Positions 52,269 to 61,539 are shown, counted from the first letter of the stretch. The stretch is 64,000 nucleotides of DNA from G965207335 sp965207335 (GCA_965207335.1 OZ242267.1:1178001-1242000), one strand, 5' to 3'. Translations and numbers: made by a program. The notes: a model not told the origin generated them from the sequence alone.

Positions 52269-54914
52269 ATGACAAAAAAATATACAATATTATCAATTGA
52301 TGGCGGTGGTATTCGTGGCATAGTGCCATCTATTTTTTTAGTTTACATAGAAAATAAATTACGAGAATTAAGCGGTGATAAACAAGCAAGGCTTATTGAT
52401 TTTTTTGATTTTTTTGCTGGTACTAGCACTGGTGCTTTAATAGTATCAGCACTACTATCGCCAGATAAAAACAATAACCCCAAATACTTTACTGATGAAT
52501 TAGTAGATATTTATAAAAATAATTGTTTGGATATTTTTAATCCCTCAATACTTTCTACTATCAAAACAGCATCTGGGGTATTAGATGTAAAGTATTCCTC
52601 AGATGGTTTTGCTAAGGTTTTAGAGGGTTATTTCCAAGACATAGAGTTAAAACAACTGTTAAAGCCGTGTCTTATTCCTGCTTATAATATGAGCGAGGCA
52701 AAAAATCATTTTTTTCGCCAGCACTTGGCTAAAAAAGACTTACAGTACAATTATTTAGTGCGTGATGTTTGTTTGTCTGCTTGCTCGGCATTATCCTATT
52801 TTCCACCAATGATAGTTAAATCTTTTGGTGAATATAGTGCTTGCTTTTTAGATGGCGGTATTTTTGCTATTAATCCTAGTCTATGTGCTTATTCTGAGGT
52901 AAAAAAAATCTACCCATACATTGACAACGATAATATAATGATGCTGTCTCTTGGTACAGGAAAACAAACACAACAATACAGTTGTGATGAAGCTAAACAT
53001 TGGGGCTCAATGGAATGGCGTTATCCTGCTAGTAATATCCTTTCGTCATCTTCATCTGAGGTAGCACATTTTAATATGGATAAAATTCTTAACGGAGGCG
53101 ATAGCAAAGACAACTATTTACGCATTGACCCTAATATTGATGATAAGCATTATTCCAATATGGATAATTGCGATAAAGGCTATCTTAATTATTTGTCTGA
53201 TTTTGCCAATAATAATATTGAAAGGTATCGTCCGCAATTAGATTCTTTTGTGCAAAAACTACTAATAAACAAACAAAAAAACTCTTTATTTAAATTTACC
53301 AAAGCCAATAAAACCTGTGTTAATTTACTTGATGAAAGTGCAGATAAATACCCAAAACATACTGCATTTATAGGTTTTGATTATCATCTTAGTTTTAAGT
53401 CCCTACGCAGTTGCAGTATTAATTTATCACAGTATTTACTATCACTAGCAGATTGTAAGATTGTGGCTATAATGTTGCCTAATATACTTGGGTTTCCTAT
53501 TGCTTTATTTGGCACATGGCGGGCATGTAAAACAGCTGTGCTAATTAACCCGCTACTTAGTAAGGATGAGTTATTAGCTACTTTAAATGACTCTGATGCT
53601 GATACTATTATTGGCAGTGCTTATTTTAATAGTAGTTTAAAGGCAATTATTGATGATACTAATATTAAGCATATTATTGATAGCGATTTAAGTGAATTAT
53701 TACCCCAACCTAAAAAAACCATGGTTCGCTTAGTAATGAATTATAAATTAACAGCAACTACAATTAACTCAATAAAAATAACTAGTACTAGTTTTGATAA
53801 TGCTATTAGTTTTAGAAAAAAATACCACAAACCCCAAAAAGAGCATGTTAAAACAAGCGACATAGCATTATTGCAATATACAGGAGGTACTAGCGGTAAA
53901 TTAAAAGCCGCTGTATTAACACACAAAAATCTTCTTGCCAATATTGAGCAATTAAGACTATGGTTGCCAAAAAATATGGAAAATAAAAATATCTTAACAG
54001 CATTACCTCTGTACCATATTTTTGCATTAATGATAAATTGTTTGATGGCAGTTAAATGTGCAATGACAAGCATATTAGTTATTAATCCTCGTGACATAAA
54101 ACAACTAGTCAAGCCCTTTAAAAAATACCAAATTAATATGGTTACAGGGGTTAATACACTTTACGACCATTTGCTTAGTTATAAGGGTTTTGACAAACTA
54201 AACTTTTCCAAGCTAGAGTCCGCTATTGCAGGTGGAATGCCATTACAAAAAAGCACAGCACAAAAATGGCATGAAAAAACAAATTGCGGTATTATTCAGG
54301 GCTATGGCTTAACAGAAACATCACCAGTTATCAGCGTACAACCTTATCATAGTAATGAATTTAACGGCTCAGTAGGCTATCCATTAATGAATACAAAGAT
54401 TAAATTGATTAATGCAACACATAGCGATAAACAAAAGTACCCCTATTCTATAGGAGAGGTTGTTGTTAAAGGAGCGCAAGTTACTAAAGGTTATTGGAAA
54501 CATACCGAGTTAAACTTAGAAGTTTTTACCAAAGATGGATTTTTTCGCACTGGAGATTTAGGGTATTTTGATAAAAAAGGGCAATTATTTTTAGTGGACA
54601 GGTTAAAAGAGATGATTATAGTATCTGGATTTAATGTCTATCCTAGCGAGGTAGAAAAAACCCTAAATACCCATCCTAATATTTTAGAATCAGCCTGTGT
54701 AGCAACACAAGATAGCGAAAAAAATCAAGTAGTAGCAGCATTTATTGTAAAACAAAATGACGATAAAAAGTTTGATGAACAAGAGGTAATTAATTATGCA
54801 AAAGAGCATTTATCGGCATACAAAGCACCAAAAATCATCCGTTTTATTGATATATTACCCAGATCAAGCGTTGGTAAAATCCTCAAACGCAATTTACCAG
54901 ATATACTGATATAA
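52269..54914 (+). CDS. Patatin-like phospholipase fused to fatty-acyl-CoA ligase
   Basis: 881-aa two-domain enzyme. Residues 1 to about 330 are patatin-like: oxyanion hole DGGGIRG (11-17), nucleophile Ser53 in GTSTG (51-55) and Asp195 in FLDGGIF, a complete Ser-Asp dyad. From about residue 345 an AMP-forming acyl-CoA synthetase follows: ATP loop YTGGTSGKLKAAVLTHKN (near 538), QGYGLTETSP (near 677), FFRTGDLGYFD (near 760), VSGFNVYPSEVE, and a final PRSSVGKILKRNL with the catalytic Lys. It starts 3 bp after fadA. The fusion would release fatty acid from a lipid and activate it for the cycle encoded upstream. No signal peptide. Confidence 0.88.
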   Translation: MTKKYTILSIDGGGIRGIVPSIFLVYIENKLRELSGDKQARLIDFFDFFAGTSTGALIVSALLSPDKNNNPKYFTDELVDIYKNNCLDIFNPSILSTIKTASGVLDVKYSSDGFAKVLEGYFQDIELKQLLKPCLIPAYNMSEAKNHFFRQHLAKKDLQYNYLVRDVCLSACSALSYFPPMIVKSFGEYSACFLDGGIFAINPSLCAYSEVKKIYPYIDNDNIMMLSLGTGKQTQQYSCDEAKHWGSMEWRYPASNILSSSSSEVAHFNMDKILNGGDSKDNYLRIDPNIDDKHYSNMDNCDKGYLNYLSDFANNNIERYRPQLDSFVQKLLINKQKNSLFKFTKANKTCVNLLDESADKYPKHTAFIGFDYHLSFKSLRSCSINLSQYLLSLADCKIVAIMLPNILGFPIALFGTWRACKTAVLINPLLSKDELLATLNDSDADTIIGSAYFNSSLKAIIDDTNIKHIIDSDLSELLPQPKKTMVRLVMNYKLTATTINSIKITSTSFDNAISFRKKYHKPQKEHVKTSDIALLQYTGGTSGKLKAAVLTHKNLLANIEQLRLWLPKNMENKNILTALPLYHIFALMINCLMAVKCAMTSILVINPRDIKQLVKPFKKYQINMVTGVNTLYDHLLSYKGFDKLNFSKLESAIAGGMPLQKSTAQKWHEKTNCGIIQGYGLTETSPVISVQPYHSNEFNGSVGYPLMNTKIKLINATHSDKQKYPYSIGEVVVKGAQVTKGYWKHTELNLEVFTKDGFFRTGDLGYFDKKGQLFLVDRLKEMIIVSGFNVYPSEVEKTLNTHPNILESACVATQDSEKNQVVAAFIVKQNDDKKFDEQEVINYAKEHLSAYKAPKIIRFIDILPRSSVGKILKRNLPDILI

Positions 54915-54983
54915 AGACTATTGTACTAATTAATTAGTTTGATATTGTTTTGGTTGTGATTTAATGAGCTAATCTTTGAATTT

Positions 54984-55613
54984 TTAATTTTCACCACGCC
55001 AGCTAGTAAAGTTTTTTAGTAGTTGCAAACCACTATTTTGACTTTTTTCTGGATGGAACTGAACCGCAAATATATATTTATATGCTATTGCTGATACAAA
55101 CTCTATATTGTATTTTGTGCTAGCTACTATTACTGATTTTGATTCTGGATTAACAAAATAACTGTGTACACTATAAAAATAAGCATTATCGCTAATATTG
55201 TGCCATAGTTGGTGTTTTTGCTCTTGTTTAACATTATTCCAGCCCATGTGCGGTATTTTTATGTTACTTCCACTTAGTTTTACAACCTTTCCTGCAATAA
55301 CTTCAAGTCCTTTTGTATGGTTATTTTCTTCGCTATAATTAAACAATATATGTAGTCCCAAACAAATACCTAAAAATGGTTTCTCACTCAAACATTTTTT
55401 GATAGTGTTTACTAAATTATGCTCATTAAGTGACCCCATACAGGCACCAACAGCACCTTGACCGGGAAATACTATACGGTCTGCTTCTAATAGTTTATTG
55501 CTATTATTAGTTATTATTACATTATCATTAGGACTTACAAAGTTTAAGGCTTTTTTTACAGAGCGGATATTACCCATAGCATAATCAACTATAGCTATTG
55601 TTTGTCTTGCCAC
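54984..55613 (-). CDS. hisH: Imidazole glycerol phosphate synthase, glutaminase subunit
   Basis: Class I glutamine amidotransferase that supplies ammonia to HisF in histidine synthesis. Visible are AIVDYAMGNIRSVKKAL, PGQGAVGACM, the nucleophile in FLGICLGLHILF, and AVQFHPEKSQ with the catalytic His and Glu. 209 aa. It begins with GTG directly after the hisB stop. hisF and hisA are not adjacent. Confidence 0.94.
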   Translation of the reverse strand: MARQTIAIVDYAMGNIRSVKKALNFVSPNDNVIITNNSNKLLEADRIVFPGQGAVGACMGSLNEHNLVNTIKKCLSEKPFLGICLGLHILFNYSEENNHTKGLEVIAGKVVKLSGSNIKIPHMGWNNVKQEQKHQLWHNISDNAYFYSVHSYFVNPESKSVIVASTKYNIEFVSAIAYKYIFAVQFHPEKSQNSGLQLLKNFTSWRGEN

Positions 55614-56195
55614 TTATAGAGAGCCTTTAGTTGATGGTATTTTATTTGCTATTCTTTTGTCCTTAGATAATGCTACTCTTAATGCTCTGCCTAAGGCCTT
55701 AAAAATAGTCTCTGCTTGATGGTGGGAGTTATCACCTTTTAAGTTGTCAATGTGTAAGCTAATCATACTATGATTAACAAAACCACGAAAAAATTCCATA
55801 AACAAATCAACATCAAAATCACCAATATGGGAACGAGAGAATTTTACTTGATAATATAAGCCAGGGCGTCCTGATATATCAACAACAACTCTTGATAATG
55901 CTTCATCTAGAGGAACAAAAGAATGGCCGTAACGAGTAATGCCTTTTTTGTCGCCTAGTGCTTTTAATAATGCTTGCCCTAAGGTAATGCCTATATCTTC
56001 AACACTATGATGGTCATCAATATGAGTATCGCCATCACAGTTAATATTTAAGTCAATTAAGCCGTGTTTTGATACCTGCTCGAGCATATGGTCTAAAAAA
56101 GCAACCCCTGTATTAATATTAGCAATACCAGAGCCGTATATATCAATATCTATGGTAATGTTTGTTTCATTGGTTTTTCTTGCTACGCTAATCAT
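55614..56195 (-). CDS. hisB: Imidazoleglycerol-phosphate dehydratase
   Basis: Monofunctional IGP dehydratase (193 aa), without the N-terminal phosphatase domain found in E. coli HisB. The di-manganese site motifs DTHIDDHHSVEDIGI and LKGDNSHHQAETIFKALGRA are intact, with FLDHMLEQVSKHG before them. It lies between asd and hisH with almost no spacing, so the histidine and aspartate-family genes share an operon. Confidence 0.94.
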   Translation of the reverse strand: MISVARKTNETNITIDIDIYGSGIANINTGVAFLDHMLEQVSKHGLIDLNINCDGDTHIDDHHSVEDIGITLGQALLKALGDKKGITRYGHSFVPLDEALSRVVVDISGRPGLYYQVKFSRSHIGDFDVDLFMEFFRGFVNHSMISLHIDNLKGDNSHHQAETIFKALGRALRVALSKDKRIANKIPSTKGSL

Positions 56196-56198
56196 AAT

Positions 56199-57221
56199 TT
56201 ATAGGTATTCTTGTATTAAAATTTCTGCGATTTGTACACTATTTAAGGCAGCACCTTTTCTAATATTATCAGAAACTACCCATAAATTTAACCCTAGTGG
56301 ATACGATATATCTTCACGAATACGAGATACAAAAACATCGTCTTTGTTACTGGCATCTGTAAATGGGGTGGCATAACCTGAATCTTGCTCTTTATTGATT
56401 ACACTAACTCCACTTGCATTAACTAGTGCTTTTATTGCTTCTTTTTTGGTGATTTTTTTCTTAGTTTCAATATGCACTGCCTCAGAATGACCATATATTA
56501 CTGGTACTCTAACACAAGTAGGGTTTACTAATATTTTATCATCATTAAATATTTTTTGTGTCTCCCATACCATTTTCATCTCTTCTTTAGTATAGCCATT
56601 ATCTTGAAATACATCAATATGTGGAATAACATTAAATGCTATTTGCTTTGGATATACCTTACAATCAATGCTTTTGCCACTTAATAGACTAACTGTTTGC
56701 TCGGTTAGTTCGGTAATTGCTTTTTGTCCTGAACCAGATACTGCCTGATAAGTTGCAACATTAATCCTGCTAATACCAACTTTATCATAAATAGGTTTAA
56801 GTGCTACCAACATTTGGATAGTAGAACAGTTTGGGTTTGCTATTATATTACGATTTTTGTAGTTAGCAATAGCGTTTGGATTAACTTCTGGTACTATTAG
56901 AGGAATATCCTTATCGCGACGAAAAAAAGATGTATTATCAATAACTACACACCCTGTTTGTGCAGCCTTTGGGGCGTATTGTTCTGATATTGCACCCCCT
57001 GCTGAAAACATGGCTATGTCTGTTTTGGTAAAGTCAAATTTAGCTAAGTCTTCTACCATGACATTTTTATTTTTGTAGAGTATTATCTTCCCTTTTGAGT
57101 TAGAACTTGCTAAGAGATATAAATTAGCAATAGGAAAATCCCTTTGCTCTAATATTTCTACTATAACCCTTCCAACCGCACCAGTAGCCCCTACTACTGC
57201 TATATTGTATTTTTTATCCAT
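56199..57221 (-). CDS. asd: Aspartate-semialdehyde dehydrogenase
   Basis: Converts aspartyl phosphate to the semialdehyde, the branch point to lysine/DAP, threonine and methionine. The NADP loop VVGATGAVGRVIVEIL lies at residues 8-23, the catalytic Cys in NPNCSTIQMLVAL, and the catalytic His in RVPVIYGHSEAVHIE. 340 aa, the type found in gammaproteobacteria as Asd2/USG-1-like. It overlaps the upstream membrane protein gene by one base. Confidence 0.94.
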   Translation of the reverse strand: MDKKYNIAVVGATGAVGRVIVEILEQRDFPIANLYLLASSNSKGKIILYKNKNVMVEDLAKFDFTKTDIAMFSAGGAISEQYAPKAAQTGCVVIDNTSFFRRDKDIPLIVPEVNPNAIANYKNRNIIANPNCSTIQMLVALKPIYDKVGISRINVATYQAVSGSGQKAITELTEQTVSLLSGKSIDCKVYPKQIAFNVIPHIDVFQDNGYTKEEMKMVWETQKIFNDDKILVNPTCVRVPVIYGHSEAVHIETKKKITKKEAIKALVNASGVSVINKEQDSGYATPFTDASNKDDVFVSRIREDISYPLGLNLWVVSDNIRKGAALNSVQIAEILIQEYL

Positions 57222-57742
57222 TATTCTTTACTTATAGTTTGTGTAAATGTTTCTTTAATATTCTTTTTGGTAATGTCAAAATCTATATCCAATAACCTAA
57301 CTTTTTTACGCCTGTTAATCAGTCTAAATACTAATGATAAAAAAGCACAAATATAAATAATAATTGCTAACAAATTTATCAGCAGTATTACTCTAATATC
57401 TATACTTATATTGTCAAATACACTGTTTAATAATACTATAAAAACAGACAATGATGAATAAAAAATAATAATAAAAAATAAAAAAAATTCTATTCTTAGT
57501 GGTTTTTCATACTTTTTAATTTTATTTTTTAGTTCGTCAACTTTACTTTTAATACTAAATGAATTGCTAATATCAATATTTTTAGTATTATCTTTTAGAG
57601 ATATTAATTGTACTAATTTATTATTTAACTGTTCTAGTTTTTTATTAAAGTCAGCTAACAAAAACTGAAAAATAACTAATGTAGCGGATGATAGAACAAC
57701 AAGAGTAGTGGTCGTAATGCCATAGAATTGCTCAACACCCAT
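57221..57742 (-). CDS. Unknown membrane protein with coiled coil (173 aa)
   Basis: Not recognised. One hydrophobic helix at about residues 9-29 (TTTTLVVLSSATLVIFQFLL), a Lys/Asn/Leu-rich probable coiled coil at 32-78, two more membrane helices (about 84-106 and 118-142) and a basic tail. It contains no catalytic motif. It directly follows the 188-aa gene (10 bp) and overlaps asd by one base, so it is expressed with them. Pairing of a small coiled-coil membrane protein with a soluble partner recalls effector pairs of defence modules, but homology is not shown. Confidence 0.65.
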   Translation of the reverse strand: MGVEQFYGITTTTLVVLSSATLVIFQFLLADFNKKLEQLNNKLVQLISLKDNTKNIDISNSFSIKSKVDELKNKIKKYEKPLRIEFFLFFIIIFYSSLSVFIVLLNSVFDNISIDIRVILLINLLAIIIYICAFLSLVFRLINRRKKVRLLDIDFDITKKNIKETFTQTISKE

Positions 57743-57752
57743 ATTAAAAAAC

Positions 57753-58319
57753 TTAGCGAGTGGTATTTTTGCTAATATGTCCTTTTATATAAGCAAAGAT
57801 TTCATTTAAAAACTTGCCCCTACCTTCAATATTAAAAGATGCATATGCAGTTCTTAAAGTATCACTTCTTTCAGACCTGTATGCTTTATTACCAACTGTA
57901 ATAAAATGTGATATGCCTTGTAAGTATTCCCTGTGTTTTTTATCTACAACAGTTATTTTACCATTATCATGATTGTCAATAACTTGTTTAAAATCACTAT
58001 TATCACATTCATTCATACTAATAATAGATATTTTCTTGCCTAAGTCTAATAAATATTTAACTACGCCTGCAAATTTACCATAAAACTTGCCATCTAAACA
58101 ACCAGTAAATATGTTTATATTATTTTCGTTTTTTTCTATTGCAAACCTAAACAAATACTCTACGACTACATTTGCATGTATTGTTGAGGAATTACTGATT
58201 TCTATTTTACTTAATTTTTTATAACTACTAGCAACCAACTTTCTAAACTCTTGTGTATATCCCTCTAATTTTTCTTCTTCTAATTTTCTTAATTTTTGAA
58301 ACTCTTCTTCTATATTCAT
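57753..58319 (-). CDS. Unknown soluble protein, possibly Rossmann- or PLD-like (188 aa)
   Basis: Not recognised. An N-terminal charged helix (EEEFQKLRKLEEEKLEGYTQE) leads into an alternating strand/helix region: ININIFTG, ISIISMNE, KITVVDKKH, SHFITVGNKAYR. A conserved-looking GKFYGKF and the RSERSDTLRTAYASFN tail could form a ligand site. The pattern resembles the phospholipase D-like or nucleotide-sensing domains seen beside small membrane proteins, but this is fold-level speculation. First gene of the transcript leading to asd-hisB-hisH. Confidence 0.65.
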   Translation of the reverse strand: MNIEEEFQKLRKLEEEKLEGYTQEFRKLVASSYKKLSKIEISNSSTIHANVVVEYLFRFAIEKNENNINIFTGCLDGKFYGKFAGVVKYLLDLGKKISIISMNECDNSDFKQVIDNHDNGKITVVDKKHREYLQGISHFITVGNKAYRSERSDTLRTAYASFNIEGRGKFLNEIFAYIKGHISKNTTR

Positions 58320-58389
58320 AGCATATTTTGCCTTAATAGCATATTTTGCCTTATAAAGTAAAAATTATACATTATATATATTATTTTAG

Positions 58390-59130
58390 TTATACAATAT
58401 TATCAATATCAATAAACTTATGTTTTAAGTGAAAATTATCTGCTAAATGCTTAGATAGTAATTGTACTCCATATCGCTCGGTTGCATGGTGTCCTGCACT
58501 TATGTATATTATATTATTTTCTTCTGCGGTATATGGAGTTTGCTCTGATATTTCTCCGCTTAAATAAGCATCAACATCAAGCTCTATGGCTTCGGTTAGA
58601 TAATTTTGTGCTCCGCCACTACACCAAGCTATTTTGGCTATATTTGCTTTTTTAGCTCCTACTACTAACGGCTCTTTGTTTAATTTATTACTAACCATAG
58701 CAATAAAATCTTTTGTGCTTATGTTTAGCTCGCCTTGCCATAATAATGAGTTTGCTACTGGTTGTGGATTTTTTATAGCAAGTAAATTAGCTAAAGCAAT
58801 ATTATTACCAAATTTATTATGGGCATCTAGTGGCAAATGATAGCCATAAAGATTAATATTATGCTGTAACAATAAGGCTATTTTGTTACGCATAGCACCT
58901 GTTATAACTCTGGTATCCTTATTCCAAAATAGACCGTGATGTACTATAATTGCATCGGCATTATTATTTATTGCACTCTCTATTAGTTTAAGATTAGCAC
59001 TTACCCCTGATACAATATTATTGATATTTTTTTTACCCTCAATTTGCAAGCCATTTGGACAATAATCAGCAAAGTTATTTACTGCTAATAGTTTGTACAA
59101 ATAATTGGATAGCTCTTTATTTGTCAGCAT
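58390..59130 (-). CDS. NIF3/YbgI-family metal-binding protein
   Basis: 246-aa member of the NIF3 family (GTP cyclohydrolase I type 2/NIF3). Dinuclear-metal ligands are visible in VHHGLFWNKD, GYHLPLDAH and SAGHHATERYGVQLL, with NGLQIEG near the N-terminus. The physiological reaction is unsettled. A MITE lies directly upstream of the start codon. Confidence 0.9.
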   Translation of the reverse strand: MLTNKELSNYLYKLLAVNNFADYCPNGLQIEGKKNINNIVSGVSANLKLIESAINNNADAIIVHHGLFWNKDTRVITGAMRNKIALLLQHNINLYGYHLPLDAHNKFGNNIALANLLAIKNPQPVANSLLWQGELNISTKDFIAMVSNKLNKEPLVVGAKKANIAKIAWCSGGAQNYLTEAIELDVDAYLSGEISEQTPYTAEENNIIYISAGHHATERYGVQLLSKHLADNFHLKHKFIDIDNIV

Positions 59131-59142
59131 AATTTTGTAATA

Positions 59143-59303
59143 GAGACCTTTGTATAATAGGGGTGATTAGCAAAAATTGAGTTTTTGCCGAATTAGTGAT
59201 TATATTAAACCTTGTCCTAGCATGGCTAAGGCTGAGTTTAATAAAATTGCTAAGTTGGTGAAAAGTGGGTTTTTGATGATTATTCATGTTATGCAAAGGT
59301 TTC
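59143..59303 (+). repeat. MITE, subfamily B, full length (161 bp)
   Basis: Terminal repeats GAGACCTTTGTATAATAGG and GCAAAGGTTTC are flanked by perfect TAATA duplications. The core matches the copy at 9681 (GCAAAAATTGAGTTTTTGC hairpin). The right end encodes the last residues and stop of hisC. Confidence 0.85.
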
Positions 59304-60350
59304 TAATAAGTTAATAAATATTTTATTTTCGTAAGAGGTGCCTATACTAACTCTTAGGTGGTTATTTAGACTTTTATGGCTAGATAAATTTTTAATCAAT
59401 ACTTTATTTTTTAATAAATAGTTAAATAGCTTGTCTGGGTTTTTGGTTTTAAATAGTATAAAGTTGGCCTCAGACTTAAAAGCATTTAAGCCATTAATTT
59501 TATTAATAGCAATAACCATGGCATCTCTACTTGCTATGATTTTTTTTATATGTGTCTTAATCTGTGTATCATTGGTTAAAAAAAACTCGGCACTAGCTTG
59601 GGTTAAACTATTAATATTATATGGTAATCGCAACTTGTTTAACTGTTGAATAATATCTTTATTGGCTATTAAAAAACCTAGTCTAATACCCGCTAAACCT
59701 AACTTAGACAAAGTGCGAATAATTATTAAATTTGGATATTTATTAAGCTCTGATAAAAAATTATCACTTGCATAAATATAATATGCCTCGTCTAGTACTA
59801 CTAAATAATCAGTATTTTTAATAATTTTTATAATATCTTGTTTGTTAAATAAATTGCCCGTTGGATTATTAGGATAGGCTATAAAAATAATTTTTGGCTT
59901 ATGCTTTGCTATTAGTTTTAAGCTGTGAGCTATATTTATTTGATAATTACCATCAAGTGCTATAGGCTCGTAGTGTAATTGAGTAGATTGTGCTATTAAA
60001 TCATACATTATAAAGCTAGGGTTAAACCCCATAATTACATCGTTAGCCGTACAAGACATACACAATAATTGAATTAATTCATCAGAGCCACTACCAAATA
60101 ATATGCCATTATTATCAATAATATTAAATTTAGTCTTGATGATTTTATTTAGTGCTTTAACTTCTGGGTCTGGGTATCTATTTAACTCTACCTTCTCTAT
60201 TTTCTCTAAATACTTTTGTTTTAACCCAGCTGATATATCATAAGGTGCTTCCATGGCATCTAACTTAATTAGCCCTTTAGCATCTTGTACTTTATAACTG
60301 CTTAGGTTTTTAATACCATCTCTAAAATAAGTAGTGCTTTTATTAGTCAT
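59289..60350 (-). CDS. hisC: Histidinol-phosphate aminotransferase
   Basis: PLP-dependent class II aminotransferase of histidine synthesis. Seen are LDAMEAPYDIS, NRYPDPEVKALN, GSGSDELIQLLC, PNNPTGNLFN, DEAYYIY and the PLP lysine in RTLSKLGLAGIRLG, with the Arg in NHLRVSIGT near the end. 353 aa. The C-terminal ETFA and TAA stop are read from the MITE end, so the original C-terminus has been replaced by about four residues. It overlaps thiD by 4 bp. Confidence 0.93.
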   Translation of the reverse strand: MTNKSTTYFRDGIKNLSSYKVQDAKGLIKLDAMEAPYDISAGLKQKYLEKIEKVELNRYPDPEVKALNKIIKTKFNIIDNNGILFGSGSDELIQLLCMSCTANDVIMGFNPSFIMYDLIAQSTQLHYEPIALDGNYQINIAHSLKLIAKHKPKIIFIAYPNNPTGNLFNKQDIIKIIKNTDYLVVLDEAYYIYASDNFLSELNKYPNLIIIRTLSKLGLAGIRLGFLIANKDIIQQLNKLRLPYNINSLTQASAEFFLTNDTQIKTHIKKIIASRDAMVIAINKINGLNAFKSEANFILFKTKNPDKLFNYLLKNKVLIKNLSSHKSLNNHLRVSIGTSYENKIFINLLETFA

Positions 60351-61111
60351 AAGTTTATTCTTTGTGGATGAAACTGGTTTTTGGCAATTTTGTATTTAAA
60401 AAGCAAGCTTTTATAGGTATAGTCCAAGCCTAAACTGCAAGCTTTATTTATTTTACTGCCCTTAACTATATAACTTGCAATAGCAGAGCTAAGAGTACAA
60501 CCAGAGCCGTGAAAACTACCAATTATTTTTTTATAAGAAAATATTTTATAAGGTTTGTTTTTATAATAAAGTTTATGATTTATTACTTTTTTTGATATAT
60601 CTGTTTTAGTTAATAGTATCCAAGGTGTTTTTAGTTTATTTACTGCCTCTTGTTCATCTTTGGTATTAGTTAATTGTTGTAATTCTGCCATATTAGGGCT
60701 AATAATAGTAGCAATGTCTGCTAAGATTTTTAATTTATTAATAGCTTTTTTTGTTAATATATTTTTGTTGGTACTGGTTATTATTATTGGGTCTAAAATT
60801 ATCGGTAAATGTCTATAAGTTTTTACAATTTTGATAATAGTCTCTATTTGTTTCTCATTTGCTAATAATCCAATTTTTATAGCTTGAAAGCTAATATCTT
60901 CTGCCAAATGCTGAACTTGCGTTTTAATTATATTAGCACTTACAGCCTGTGAGTTAATAAAACTTTTAGTGTTTTGCACGGTAATAATAGTAGCAATAGG
61001 CAAGGCATTTACTCCTATTTGTGCCATAGTCTCAATATCAGCACTAAGTCCAGCACCTCCTGTTGGGTCTAATCCTGATAATACTAATATTTGGGGCATT
61101 TTGATTATCAT
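60347..61111 (-). CDS. thiD: Hydroxymethylpyrimidine/phosphomethylpyrimidine kinase
   Basis: Thiamine pathway kinase that phosphorylates HMP and HMP-P. Ribokinase-fold signatures are VLSGLDPTGGAGLSADIETM at the start, PIATIITVQNTK, ILDPIIITST, and the anion-hole GSFHGSGCTLSSAIASYI. 254 aa from the ATG at 61111; an ATG four codons later (MPQILVL) may be the true start. It is translationally coupled to hisC. No TPP riboswitch was recognised upstream. Confidence 0.9.
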   Translation of the reverse strand: MIIKMPQILVLSGLDPTGGAGLSADIETMAQIGVNALPIATIITVQNTKSFINSQAVSANIIKTQVQHLAEDISFQAIKIGLLANEKQIETIIKIVKTYRHLPIILDPIIITSTNKNILTKKAINKLKILADIATIISPNMAELQQLTNTKDEQEAVNKLKTPWILLTKTDISKKVINHKLYYKNKPYKIFSYKKIIGSFHGSGCTLSSAIASYIVKGSKINKACSLGLDYTYKSLLFKYKIAKNQFHPQRINL

Positions 61112-61164
61112 ACCGTAAAAACTTATAAACTCAACATATAAGTTTTTAAACTGGTTGTTTATAT

Positions 61165-61245
61165 AACACTCACCGTCATTGCTAGCCTTTAAAAAAGTGC
61201 CTCGTCATTGCTAGCCTTGTAAAAGGCGTGACAATCTTATCTAAA
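61165..61245 (+). repeat. REP-like palindromes
   Basis: Two units, CGTCATTGCTAGCC and GTCATTGCTAGCCTTGTAAA followed by GGCGTGACAATCTTATC, between thiD and the small membrane gene. Confidence 0.65.
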
Positions 61246-61320
61246 AGCACAGTATAATTAATAACACTCTAGCCCTGAAAAAAAATCATTAAAAACGGTA
61301 AATAATGATACAATATAAAC

Positions 61321-61539
61321 ATGGATACACTGAATATTACTAAAATATTAGAACAATCAGGCTTTAAACGCGAACAAGCCGAGGCAGTTGCTCAGGTAGT
61401 TGATACAAAAAATAATGAGTTAATGACAAAAAACGATGGCAAGCGTTTGGAATGGATGATTATTAGTATTGCCATTGCAGGAGGTGCTGGATTTGGTTAT
61501 CTTGTTTCTTTATTTAATGCTATTATTACTAAAATATAA
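61321..61539 (+). CDS. Small coiled-coil membrane protein (DUF1640-like)
   Basis: 72 aa: MDTLNITKILEQSGFKREQA, a short helix with AEAVAQVVDTKNNELMTK, and a C-terminal membrane helix (about 46-68, MIISIAIAGGAGFGYLVSLF). It has the same layout as the gene at 13261 (N-terminal 'x-L-x-A/S-G' helix, Ala/Gln-rich middle, C-terminal anchor). Function unknown. Confidence 0.65.
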   Translation: MDTLNITKILEQSGFKREQAEAVAQVVDTKNNELMTKNDGKRLEWMIISIAIAGGAGFGYLVSLFNAIITKI

